This document shows, piece by piece, positions 53,160-60,983 of a stretch of DNA of 64,000 bases (position 1 is its first letter; every line of letters starts with the position of its first letter). Position numbers and translations under genes: made by a program. This DNA comes from Bradyrhizobium sp. MOS003 (GTDB lineage Bacteria > Pseudomonadota > Alphaproteobacteria > Rhizobiales > Xanthobacteraceae). The DNA is taken from the NCBI RefSeq assembly GCF_003020125.1, contig NZ_PYFW01000003.1:620001-684000 (forward strand), in the 5' to 3' direction. The notes below the pieces were generated by a model that did not search any database, had not been told where the DNA came from, and saw only the letters and a list, made by a program, of their open reading frames with translations.

Positions 53160-53837
53160 ATGCATATCGAACCCGGTCTAGTGACGGGCGCCAAGCTCGT
53201 GTTGAGTTACGCAACCGGCATCGCCGCAGGCGGCGTTGCGCTGAAGCTCGCGGTCGAGACCGTGCGTGAGCAGGGGATTACGTCGTTCGCGGCACGGACG
53301 CTCGCCACCACGGTCCTCGTCTTCGTCTTCTTCGAGATCCTGCCGCACTTCCCGGTCGGTGTCTCCGAAGTGCACTTCATCCTCGGCTCGACGCTGTTCC
53401 TGCTGTTTGGTGCTGCGCCCGCCGCCTTCGGCCTTGCTTTCGGTCTCCTGCTCCAGGGCGTATTCTTCGAACCCGCTGACATCCCGCAATATGGCATGAA
53501 CGTCACGACGCTGCTGGTGCCGCTGTTCGCGATCCAGGCGATCGCCACGCGGATCATTTCGCGCAACACCGCCTATGTCGATTTGAAATATCGACAGGCG
53601 CTGGCGCTTTCGACGACCTACCAGGCCGGCGTGATCGCCTGGGTGGCGTTCTGGGCGCTTTACGGTTCGGGCTTTGCGATGAGCAACCTCGCGAGCATTG
53701 CGACGTTTGCGGCTTCTTACGCGCTGGTCATCGTGATCGAGCCGCTCGCCGATCTCGCCGTACTCGCGCTGGCGAAGTCGTTGCGCGGCGTCACCGCGCC
53801 CGGCCTCGTCACCCCGCGCCTGCACAACGCGGCCTGA
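53160..53837 (+). CDS. CbiM-like cobalt transporter (ECF S-component/permease), solo
   Basis: This 225-residue polytopic membrane protein begins MHIEPG, matching CbiM/NikM proteins in which the N-terminal amine and His2 bind Co2+ or Ni2+. FPVGVSEVHFILGSTLFLL and LLQGVFFEPADIPQYGMNV correspond to the conserved metal-binding core. Six or seven helices are likely. It follows a cobalamin riboswitch, so cobalt is the probable substrate. No cbiN, cbiQ or cbiO gene is nearby, so it either works alone or borrows shared components encoded elsewhere. It is followed after 46 bp by cobF. Confidence 0.85.
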   Translation: MHIEPGLVTGAKLVLSYATGIAAGGVALKLAVETVREQGITSFAARTLATTVLVFVFFEILPHFPVGVSEVHFILGSTLFLLFGAAPAAFGLAFGLLLQGVFFEPADIPQYGMNVTTLLVPLFAIQAIATRIISRNTAYVDLKYRQALALSTTYQAGVIAWVAFWALYGSGFAMSNLASIATFAASYALVIVIEPLADLAVLALAKSLRGVTAPGLVTPRLHNAA

Positions 53838-53848
53838 GAGACAAGCGA

Positions 53849-53873
53849 ACGGGCGGTCAGCAAGGCCGCCCGT
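53849..53873 (+). terminator. Hairpin between CbiM-like gene and cobF
   Basis: An 8-bp stem (ACGGGCGG with CCGCCCGT, 53849-53856 and 53866-53873) closes a 9-nt loop, with outer GCGAA/TTCGC arms possibly adding pairs. No T-run follows and it ends 10 bp before the cobF ATG, so it could reduce cobF translation or mark a partial transcription end. Confidence 0.4.
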
Positions 53874-53883
53874 CGCGTTCGCG

Positions 53884-54633
53884 ATGCTCACGCTCTCCCT
53901 GATAGGCATCGGTTGCGGGGATCCCGACCAGCTCACGCGCGCCGCTGTTCAAGCGATCAACGCCGCCGATCTCGTCCTGATCCCGCGCAAGGGAACGGCG
54001 AAGTCGGATCTCGCCGATCTCAGGCGGACGATCTGCGCGGACGTGCTCACCAGCGACAAGACAGCCATCGCTGAACTCGATCTTCCCGTGCGCGACGCTG
54101 CTGAAGCCGATTACCGCAGGGGCGTGGACGATTGGCACGATGCCGTTGCAGCGACCTGGTCGCAGACGATCGCAACCCATCTTGAAGGCGACGGCAAAGT
54201 CGCGCTGCTGATCTGGGGCGATCCCTCGCTCTATGATTCCTCGCTGCGCATCGCGCGGCGGCTCAATCCCTTGCCTGACATCGAGGTCGTGCCCGGCATC
54301 ACCTCGATCCAGGCGCTGTGCGCGGCGCATGCGCTGCCGCTCAACGACATCGGCGAGCCCTTCCTGGTCACGACGGGGCGGCGCTTGCGCGAAGGCGGCT
54401 GGCCGCAAGGTGTCGATACCGTGGTGGTGATGCTCGACGGCGGCACGGCGTTTCAAGTGCTTGATCCGGAAGGCTTGCAGATCTGGTGGGGTGCATATCT
54501 CGGCATGCCCGACCAGATCGTGATGTCCGGCGCGCTCGCCGACATTGGCCCGCGCATCGTCGCGGCGCGTCACGAGGAGCGCCAGCGGCATGGCTGGATC
54601 ATGGACAGTTACATTCTCAAGCGCGCGCGTTGA
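53884..54633 (+). CDS. cobF: Precorrin-6A synthase (deacetylating) CobF
   Basis: This 249-residue SAM-dependent methylase methylates C-1 and removes acetate from precorrin-5; it is specific to the aerobic pathway. LIGIGCGDPDQLTRAAVQAI, LVLIPRKGTAKSDLADLRR and LLIWGDPSLYDSSLRIA are diagnostic. No clear ribosome site precedes ATG 53884, where a hairpin sits instead. It lies apart from the other methylases, between the CbiM-like gene and cobT, so it may be controlled by riboswitch 2. Confidence 0.94.
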   Translation: MLTLSLIGIGCGDPDQLTRAAVQAINAADLVLIPRKGTAKSDLADLRRTICADVLTSDKTAIAELDLPVRDAAEADYRRGVDDWHDAVAATWSQTIATHLEGDGKVALLIWGDPSLYDSSLRIARRLNPLPDIEVVPGITSIQALCAAHALPLNDIGEPFLVTTGRRLREGGWPQGVDTVVVMLDGGTAFQVLDPEGLQIWWGAYLGMPDQIVMSGALADIGPRIVAARHEERQRHGWIMDSYILKRAR

Positions 54634-54643
54634 GCCAGGCAGC

Positions 54644-55696
54644 ATGCTCCCCGAATGGGTTACCTGGAACTGCCCCGAAATCTCCGCCGCACATCGCGAG
54701 GCGGCGATTGCGCGGCAGGCGCAACTGACAAAGCCGACCGGCGCACTCGGCCGGCTGGAGCAGCTTGCGATCGAGCTCGCCGGTTTGCAGGCGACCGAGC
54801 AGCCGCGTGCGGCGCATGTGCCGATCATCATCTTCGCCGGCGACCATGGCATCGTGGCGCAGGGCGTATCGGCGTATCCGCAAGGAGTGACCATCGCGAT
54901 GATGGCGAATTTTGCCTCCGGCGGAGCCGCGATCTCGGTGCTGGCGCGCGAGCTTGGCTCGAGCCTGGAAGTGGTCGACGCCGGCACGCTGGCGCAGGAC
55001 GAGATGGCAGGAATCGTCACCGACAAGCCGCGCCACGGTACGCGTGATTTCAGCGTCGAGGCAGCCCTCGCACCCGCCGAGCTGGCGTTCGCGTTCGAGG
55101 CCGGCCAGCGCGCGGTCGCACGTGCGGCAGCCCATCAGCCTGATCTCCTGATCTTCGGCGAGATGGGAATCGGCAACACCACAAGCTCGGCGGCGATCGC
55201 CGCAAGCCTGCTTGGCGTCAGCGCCGAGGAGATCGCGGGCAGCGGTACCGGGGTCGATGCGGCCGGCCGCGCGCACAAGGCGCGGGTGATCGATGCGGCG
55301 ATAGCCCGCCACGGCGTTGCGGGCGCTTCGCCTGAAGGAATTCTGTGCGCAGTCGGCGGCCTCGAGATCGCGGCGATCTCGGGTGCGATCATCGCGGCCG
55401 CGCAGCGCCGCATCCCGGTCTTGATCGACGGCTTCATCGTGTCGGTGGCAGCGCTCGCGGCGGCGCGACTCAACCCATCGTGCCAGCCGTTTCTGCTGCC
55501 GTCGCATCAATCGGCGGAGCAGGGACACCGGATGGTGTTGCGCGCGCTGAACGTGCAGCCGTTGATCAGCCTCGATCTCCGGCTCGGAGAGGGATCGGGC
55601 GCGGCCATTGCGCTGCCGCTGGTTCGGCTCGCCTGTGCGCTCCACAACGAGATGGCGACCTTTGCGCAGGCCAATGTGCCTGACAGGCCTAGCTGA
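54644..55696 (+). CDS. cobT: Nicotinate-nucleotide-dimethylbenzimidazole phosphoribosyltransferase CobT
   Basis: This 350-residue enzyme activates dimethylbenzimidazole to alpha-ribazole phosphate (CobU in Pseudomonas denitrificans). LTKPTGALGRLEQLA, IFAGDHGIVAQGVSAYPQ, EMGIGNTTSSAA and DLRLGEGSGAA, the last with the catalytic Glu, are conserved. The ATG at 54644 is 10 bp after cobF; the open frame upstream is a shadow. It converges on the histidine phosphatase gene with an 8-bp overlap (55689-55696). It is unrelated to the cobaltochelatase subunit called CobT. Confidence 0.94.
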   Translation: MLPEWVTWNCPEISAAHREAAIARQAQLTKPTGALGRLEQLAIELAGLQATEQPRAAHVPIIIFAGDHGIVAQGVSAYPQGVTIAMMANFASGGAAISVLARELGSSLEVVDAGTLAQDEMAGIVTDKPRHGTRDFSVEAALAPAELAFAFEAGQRAVARAAAHQPDLLIFGEMGIGNTTSSAAIAASLLGVSAEEIAGSGTGVDAAGRAHKARVIDAAIARHGVAGASPEGILCAVGGLEIAAISGAIIAAAQRRIPVLIDGFIVSVAALAAARLNPSCQPFLLPSHQSAEQGHRMVLRALNVQPLISLDLRLGEGSGAAIALPLVRLACALHNEMATFAQANVPDRPS

Positions 55697-56261
55697 TCCG
55701 CTGATTGGCGGAGACGACGCGCCAGCCGCTCGCAAGGCGATCGATCCGGGTCAGCGACAGCGGATCGATCACGAAGCGCAGGGCGGCTTGCGGAGTCAGA
55801 TCCAGCGCGATGCATAGCGCGGCGCGGATGGTGCCGGAATGCACGACGAGCGTGGCCGATCCGGCTCCGATCCGCGACAGACCGAGCCGGACGCGCGCGA
55901 CCTGATCCGCAAAGCTCTCGCCGCCCGGCGGCCGTGTGTTCGCCGGATCACTCCAGAACTGCGCATAGGCATCGTCGCCGGTGGCAGTGAGTTCGTCGTG
56001 TCGATGGCCGGTCCAGCCGCCGAAATCCTGCTCGCTGAATTCGCTGATCAACTCCGGTTCGAGCCCCAGCGCGCGCGCCGTCTCGACCGTGCGCCGTGCG
56101 GGGCTGGCAAAGCTCGCGGCATCCGGCGGCAGACGTCGTCGCACGTCATCCAATTGGGCGCGATCGCCGAGATCTGCCGGCGCGTCGGCGGCGTGGATGG
56201 TGCCTGTGACGCCCTGGACGGGCGCGTGCCTTATCAGCCAAAGGAAGGTCTCGCCTTCCAT
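55689..56261 (-). CDS. Histidine phosphatase, probable alpha-ribazole phosphatase
   Basis: This 190-residue histidine-phosphatase-family enzyme has the phospho-acceptor motif LIRHAPV near the N-terminus, SPARRTVETARALG, and the second His in VVHSGTIRAAL. It lies between cobT and a cobalamin riboswitch, so the likely substrate is alpha-ribazole 5'-phosphate or adenosylcobalamin 5'-phosphate (role of Salmonella CobC). I chose ATG 56261 (MEGETF) because TTGGAG lies six bases upstream; in-frame ATGs at 56267 and 56312 exist. Its 3' end overlaps cobT by 8 bp. Family membership is firm, substrate is inferred from context. Confidence 0.82.
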   Translation of the reverse strand: MEGETFLWLIRHAPVQGVTGTIHAADAPADLGDRAQLDDVRRRLPPDAASFASPARRTVETARALGLEPELISEFSEQDFGGWTGHRHDELTATGDDAYAQFWSDPANTRPPGGESFADQVARVRLGLSRIGAGSATLVVHSGTIRAALCIALDLTPQAALRFVIDPLSLTRIDRLASGWRVVSANQRIS

Positions 56262-56348
56262 GCTCATCTCCAAGGAAGTTGGTCGCTGTGGCAAGAACGC
56301 CGCAACTGGCACATTGACTCTGTTGTGATGGTAATCCTAGATGCTCGC

Positions 56349-56522
56349 GACGGTTTCCCCGAGAGGGGATGAAAAGGGAATACGGTGCGGGGACATTGTC
56401 CCCAATGCCGTGGCTGCCCCCGCAACTGTAAGCGGTGAATCCTTCGTCAGAAGCCACTGGGGTGCTCGGTCCCGGGAAGGCGACGAAGTGGTGACGACCC
56501 GCGAGCCAGGAGACCTGCCGTC
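56349..56522 (+). promoter_or_regulatory. Cobalamin riboswitch 3 (upstream of TonB receptor)
   Basis: Plus-strand hallmarks are AAAAGGGAATACGG, GGCTGCCCCCGCAACTGTAA, GCGGTGAAT, GAAGCCACTGGGG, CCCGGGAAGGCG and the B12 box GAGCCAGGAGACCTGCC (56503-56519). P1 can pair GACGGT (56349-56354) with GCCGTC (56517-56522). It is about 130 bp upstream of the receptor's GTG start and divergent from the phosphatase gene. It implies that the receptor and the PepSY protein are B12-repressed. Confidence 0.95.
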
Positions 56523-56652
56523 AGCCGTGGTCACACGCGAAGATGTCGGTCGGGGAGTACAGACATTCGGCTTCATCGGGCGGCTGACAAGCCAGACGGT
56601 GAGACCTCGTTCGCTGTGACGTGCCACTGACGTCATACCGAGGTCCCAAACC

Positions 56653-59010
56653 GTGTCTTCCATCCGTACCGTACGACCGCGTCGCTTCCTGCTCGCGTCT
56701 GCCGCGCTCACATCTCTGGCCGCTTTCGATCTGCCCGTCGCGCTGGCGCAGCAGGCCCGTGAGCCCCTGCCGCCGGTCGAAGTGTCGCCGGCCCAATCCC
56801 GCAAACAGGCCAAGCCTGCCGGCCGGGAGGCGCAGAGCCCGCGCCGCGCGGCGGCGCGCAGGCCGGCAACCGCAGCAGCGATGCCGAAGCCCGTCGTGCC
56901 GACCGAGGCCCCCCCGACGCCGCTCAACAGCAACGCCGTGGCCGAAAGCGCCTCGCGGCTCGGCCTGACGGTGCGCGAGACGCCCGCGACCGTCGAGGTG
57001 ATCTCCGCCGCGACCATGCGCGAGCAAGGTTATCGCACCGTGTCCGACGTGGCGCAGGGGGCGGTCGGCGTCACGTCCGGCGACAATCCGGCCGAACCCG
57101 CGGCGTTCTCCATGCGCGGCTTCACCAACAGCCAGATCAACACGCTCTACAACGGCATCAAGATTGGTCCGCAAAACATGACCTCGCGGATTACCGACAC
57201 CGCCAATCTCGAAGCGGTGGAGTTTCTGAAGGGGCCGGCCTCGCTGATATCCGGCGAGGGCGCCGCTGGCGGCGCGATCAATTTTGTCACCAAGCAGCCG
57301 CATACCGGACCGATCCGCAACGAGGCGGATTTCTCCTGGGACTCGCTGAACTCGTTCCGCGCGCATTACGGCTCGGGCGGCAGCACCAATGTCCAGGGGC
57401 TGGACTATCGCTTCGACGTCAGCCGCTCCTCGCTCAACGGCTTTGCCGATGACACCAACACCAGGACGCTCGACGTGTCGGGCCAGCTCAACTACCGCAT
57501 CTCCGACAGCCTCAAGGTCTGGGGCGCGATCGAGTATCGCGAAGATCGCTCGAAAGCCTATTGGGGCGCGCCGCTGGTGCCGGTCGCCTTCAGCGGCTCG
57601 CATGCGACGACGGGGATTGTCTCCGGCAATTACGTCTCGAACTACAACAAGACCAATCTTGGCGCTGTCACCATCGACGACCGGACCTTCAACACCAATT
57701 ACAACGTCCTCGACAACCGCAACGTCGCGCAGGAGGTGTGGCTGCGCGGCGGCTTCGAGCTGAAGCTCGCGCCTGACCTGACCCTGAAGAGCCAGGCCTA
57801 TGGCTACGGCGCGGAGCGCACCTGGTTCAACAACGAGATCGAGGCCTTCAATTCCACCACGAATCTGGTCGATCGCGAGCGCTTCTACGTCGCGCACAGC
57901 CAGCGCCTCGTCGGCAACATCACCGATTTGATCTGGGACGCAGATATCGCAGGCTTCGACAATCGGCTGGTTACGACGCTGTCGTCGAGCTACCTCGATT
58001 TCGTCAGGCCGGGTGCTGCAACCTTTCCCGGCGACTCCGTCTCGCTGCTCGATCCCAATCGTGGATTTTACGGCGTGCTGACCACGCAGCAGCAGACCGC
58101 CCGCATCGACAACGAGGCGCTGTCGTTCGAGGACCGGCTGAAGCTGACGCGGACCTTCGCGCTGGTCGGGGGCCTGCGCGCCGAGCATATCGGGCTCGAC
58201 CGCAATTCGACCGACTCCGCCGGGCTTGTGAAAGCGGGTTTTCCATTCACGAAAGACTGGGCGCCGGTAACGGGCCGCGTCGGTTACACTTGGGAGGCTA
58301 TGCCCGGCCTGACCTTCTTCAGCCAGTATGCGACCGGCGCCGACATCTCCGCCAACAACATCTTCCTGCTCGGGCCGACCCAGCCGCTCGACCTGACGAC
58401 CGCGCGCACCTACGAGACCGGCGTCAAGCACCTGTTCTGGGACAACAGGGCGGAGTGGTCGTTCTCGGCCTACGACATCGTGCGCAAGAACGTCTATGCC
58501 GCGGCCGGCGGCATGGCGCTCAATATCGCGGGGCGACAGGAATCGAAGGGCGTCGAGCTTGCCGCTTCGGTCCGTCCGATCGACCCGCTGCGTCTGTGGG
58601 GCAACATCGCCTATGTCGATGCGCGTTATGCGGATTACAATTTCGTCGGTGGCTCGTTCTCGGGCAACACGCCGCCCAACGTGCCGCGCATCGTAGCAAA
58701 TGCCGGTGCGTCCTGGCGATTCTTCACGCCCTGGCCGGTGGAGCTGGGCATCACCGGCCGGCATGTCGGCGACCGCTACAACACCGATGCCAATGTCGTG
58801 ACGATGAAGGCGTACACCCTCGCTGACGTCTACGCCTTCGTCGACATCCCCAGGACGGTGTTCAACGCGGTCGACCGGGCGCGCCTGACCTTCCGTGTCC
58901 GCAACATCACTGATAAACGCTACGCGATCTGGGGCGACCCGTTCTATCCCGACCAGATCCTCCTCGGCGCGCCGCGCACCTATGAGCTCTCGGCCGCGTT
59001 CAAATGGTAG
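56653..59010 (+). CDS. TonB-dependent outer-membrane receptor, B12-riboswitch controlled
   Basis: This 785-residue receptor has a signal peptide (about 1-33, ending ALAQQ), then a Pro/Ala/Arg-rich spacer of about 55 residues. The plug domain spans about 100-230 (VRETPATVEVISAATMREQG, the SMRGF box, and FLKGPASLISGEGAAGGAIN). The 22-strand barrel ends in SAAFKW, the usual aromatic terminus. By sequence alone it looks like a ferric-siderophore (FhuA/FecA-type) receptor, but the cobalamin riboswitch upstream argues for corrinoid or cobalt-chelate uptake, a BtuB-like role. The inferred start is GTG 56653. It is followed after 12 bp by the PepSY protein. Confidence 0.9.
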   Translation: MSSIRTVRPRRFLLASAALTSLAAFDLPVALAQQAREPLPPVEVSPAQSRKQAKPAGREAQSPRRAAARRPATAAAMPKPVVPTEAPPTPLNSNAVAESASRLGLTVRETPATVEVISAATMREQGYRTVSDVAQGAVGVTSGDNPAEPAAFSMRGFTNSQINTLYNGIKIGPQNMTSRITDTANLEAVEFLKGPASLISGEGAAGGAINFVTKQPHTGPIRNEADFSWDSLNSFRAHYGSGGSTNVQGLDYRFDVSRSSLNGFADDTNTRTLDVSGQLNYRISDSLKVWGAIEYREDRSKAYWGAPLVPVAFSGSHATTGIVSGNYVSNYNKTNLGAVTIDDRTFNTNYNVLDNRNVAQEVWLRGGFELKLAPDLTLKSQAYGYGAERTWFNNEIEAFNSTTNLVDRERFYVAHSQRLVGNITDLIWDADIAGFDNRLVTTLSSSYLDFVRPGAATFPGDSVSLLDPNRGFYGVLTTQQQTARIDNEALSFEDRLKLTRTFALVGGLRAEHIGLDRNSTDSAGLVKAGFPFTKDWAPVTGRVGYTWEAMPGLTFFSQYATGADISANNIFLLGPTQPLDLTTARTYETGVKHLFWDNRAEWSFSAYDIVRKNVYAAAGGMALNIAGRQESKGVELAASVRPIDPLRLWGNIAYVDARYADYNFVGGSFSGNTPPNVPRIVANAGASWRFFTPWPVELGITGRHVGDRYNTDANVVTMKAYTLADVYAFVDIPRTVFNAVDRARLTFRVRNITDKRYAIWGDPFYPDQILLGAPRTYELSAAFKW

Positions 59011-59022
59011 GGCGCTGACCAC

Positions 59023-60444
59023 ATGATGAGCGCGATCGTCCTGCTGCATCGCTGGCTCGGGATCGCGTTCTGCCTGCTGTTCGCGATGTGGTTCGCAACG
59101 GGGATCGTCATGCACTTCGTTCCGTTTCCGTCGCTGACGGAAGCGGAACGGTTTGCCGGTCTTGCTCCCGTGGATCGCGGAGCGGCGACGATCCCGGTTG
59201 CGGAGGCGGTCGCTGCGAGCGGGGTCGCCGGCGTCGTGCGCGTCCGGCTGATCCAGCGGGGCGATGCCGCGGTCTACGTCGTGTCGGGACCGTCGCGCGT
59301 GCGCGCGGTCCGCGCCTCCGACGGAAGGGATGCGTCGGTCGCAATTGCTGAGACCGCGCTTGCCATCGCGCGGGAGCACGCGCGTAATCGCGGGCTCGAT
59401 GGCGCGGGGGCCGCGGTCGTTGCGCATTCGGACTATGATCAGTGGAGCGTGCCCAACGGCTTCGATCGCCACCGGCCTCTGTTTCGTGTCGCTGTCGGCG
59501 ATGCTGCGGGGACGGAAGTCTATGTCTCGTCGTCCACCGGCGAGATCGTCCTGGATACAGGGTGGCGCGAACGGGCCTGGAATTGGGCCGGCAGCGTCCT
59601 GCATTGGATTTATCCGACGGTCCTGAGAAGCAACTGGTCGCTGTGGGATCGCGTCGTCTGGACGCTGTCATTGCTGGCCTTGATCGCGGCGATGCTTGGT
59701 GCCGTGCTCGGGATAGCGCGGGTAAAGCTGCGAGGGCGCCGGATCTCCTCGCCCTATCGCGGTTGGCACGCGTTGCATCACGTCATTGGCCTTGCGGCAA
59801 CGATGTTCGTGCTGACATGGAGTCTCAGCGGCTGGCTCTCGATGGACCATGGCCGGCTGTTTTCGCGCGGGCAATTGACCGCGGCCGAGTCGGGCGTGAT
59901 GAACGCATGGCCTGATTGGGCGGCTGCCTCTTTGCCTGATCAACAGCCGATATCGCCCTCGGCTCGGGAGATCGAATGGTTTGCCTTGAACGGCACTGTC
60001 TACCGGAGCGATCGGGTGAGCCTTGACCGTCAGGTCTTGATCAAGGCAGGGGACGAGCCCCGCGAGGGATCAACGGGATTTCTGGATCTGCGGGAGATCC
60101 AGACTCTGGTGACGCGCCTCGCTTCCGGTTGTGGCATGCCGTCCGTTCTTGCTGGTAACGACGATTACGCCGCGCAATCGGCTCTTCCTGATGCGCCCGT
60201 GTACCGCTCGCGCTGCGGCGACATCTGGTTCGATATCGACGGTGCCGATGGCAGTGTGGTGCAAAGGCTGGATGCCTCGCGGCGGACCTACCGCTGGGTC
60301 TATAGCGCGCTCCACACGCTCGATTTTCCGTTCCTTGTGGCGCATCCGCGCCTGCGCGATGTCCTGATCGTCGGGCTGTGTGCGTTGGGGCTGGTCTTCT
60401 CCGTCACCGGGATCGCGATTGGCTGGCGGCGTCTGCGGTCCTGA
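59023..60444 (+). CDS. PepSY-type transmembrane protein (possible corrinoid/ferric reductase)
   Basis: This 473-residue inner-membrane protein has about four helices (residues 10-31, 211-233, 252-272 and 447-467) and periplasmic loops between them. His9 in LLHRWLG, His31, His194, His249 and His252/253 near membrane ends could ligate haem, as suggested for PepSY-TM reductases that accompany siderophore receptors. The gene starts 12 bp after the TonB receptor and shares its B12 riboswitch, so it may reduce cob(III)alamin or another metal complex after uptake. The function is inference; the family call is from helix pattern and His positions. Two ATGs in tandem (59023 and 59026) are possible starts. 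Confidence 0.72.
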   Translation: MMSAIVLLHRWLGIAFCLLFAMWFATGIVMHFVPFPSLTEAERFAGLAPVDRGAATIPVAEAVAASGVAGVVRVRLIQRGDAAVYVVSGPSRVRAVRASDGRDASVAIAETALAIAREHARNRGLDGAGAAVVAHSDYDQWSVPNGFDRHRPLFRVAVGDAAGTEVYVSSSTGEIVLDTGWRERAWNWAGSVLHWIYPTVLRSNWSLWDRVVWTLSLLALIAAMLGAVLGIARVKLRGRRISSPYRGWHALHHVIGLAATMFVLTWSLSGWLSMDHGRLFSRGQLTAAESGVMNAWPDWAAASLPDQQPISPSAREIEWFALNGTVYRSDRVSLDRQVLIKAGDEPREGSTGFLDLREIQTLVTRLASGCGMPSVLAGNDDYAAQSALPDAPVYRSRCGDIWFDIDGADGSVVQRLDASRRTYRWVYSALHTLDFPFLVAHPRLRDVLIVGLCALGLVFSVTGIAIGWRRLRS

Positions 60445-60983
60445 CCGATGGCCGCCGTGTCGAACGGCCGGCGGTTACCCCGGTTCTTCTCTTAGCCAGA
60501 CCGGTATTACCGGGCGCGCGATCCGCGCGATATCCTCGCTTACTGACCGTACAATAAAGAAAGGCTGAGCCGCCCTTCGTGCATAGCTCATGGGCATTCG
60601 AACCCAGCGCAATGCCGTTCGATCGCCTGCAAATTAGACAAACGGTTTTAGTCGCCGGGATTGCAGTGCAACGGGTGTGACGGTTTGCCCCGAAAAATCC
60701 GTGGTGCGATGCACTCTGCCGTCGTCCAGCGGTCCACGTCTGCATGCTCTCTGCGCAGGCAGAGCTGCACCAAAACGTGCAGTCGCATTTGGGGCTCGCG
60801 GCACCGGCCCGATGGTTTGCGACAAAGCTGGCCCTATCCCGACCGGACCGCTCTGTCGCACACTCGCGGACAATGGCATGACAAGGGATGCATGATGAGC
60901 GCTCTCGGTTCGGCAATGGATGTCGCGATGGATTGTAACAGCCCGGCGTCCGGTGCGGGCTTCATCCGTCGCTGCCCCCGCAC
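60445..60983. other. Long intergenic stretch without a supported gene
   Basis: About 540 bp follow the PepSY gene before hyuA. Open frames of up to 170 codons occur on the minus strand and about 108 on the plus strand, but their compositions are Cys/Arg-rich and unlike real neighbours, and none has a convincing ribosome site. AT content is higher near 60530-60560 (ACAATAAAGAAAG). It probably holds the end of the receptor operon and the hyuA promoter. Confidence 0.5.

Noticed and set aside
56521..59604. A 1,027-codon minus-strand open frame
   Set aside because: It is antisense to the TonB receptor and PepSY genes and runs into the riboswitch; the sense products have signal peptides and family motifs.
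60404..60916. A 170-codon minus-strand open frame after the PepSY gene
   Set aside because: Cys/Arg/Ser-rich composition, no ribosome site, partial overlap with the PepSY 3' end and no recognisable family.
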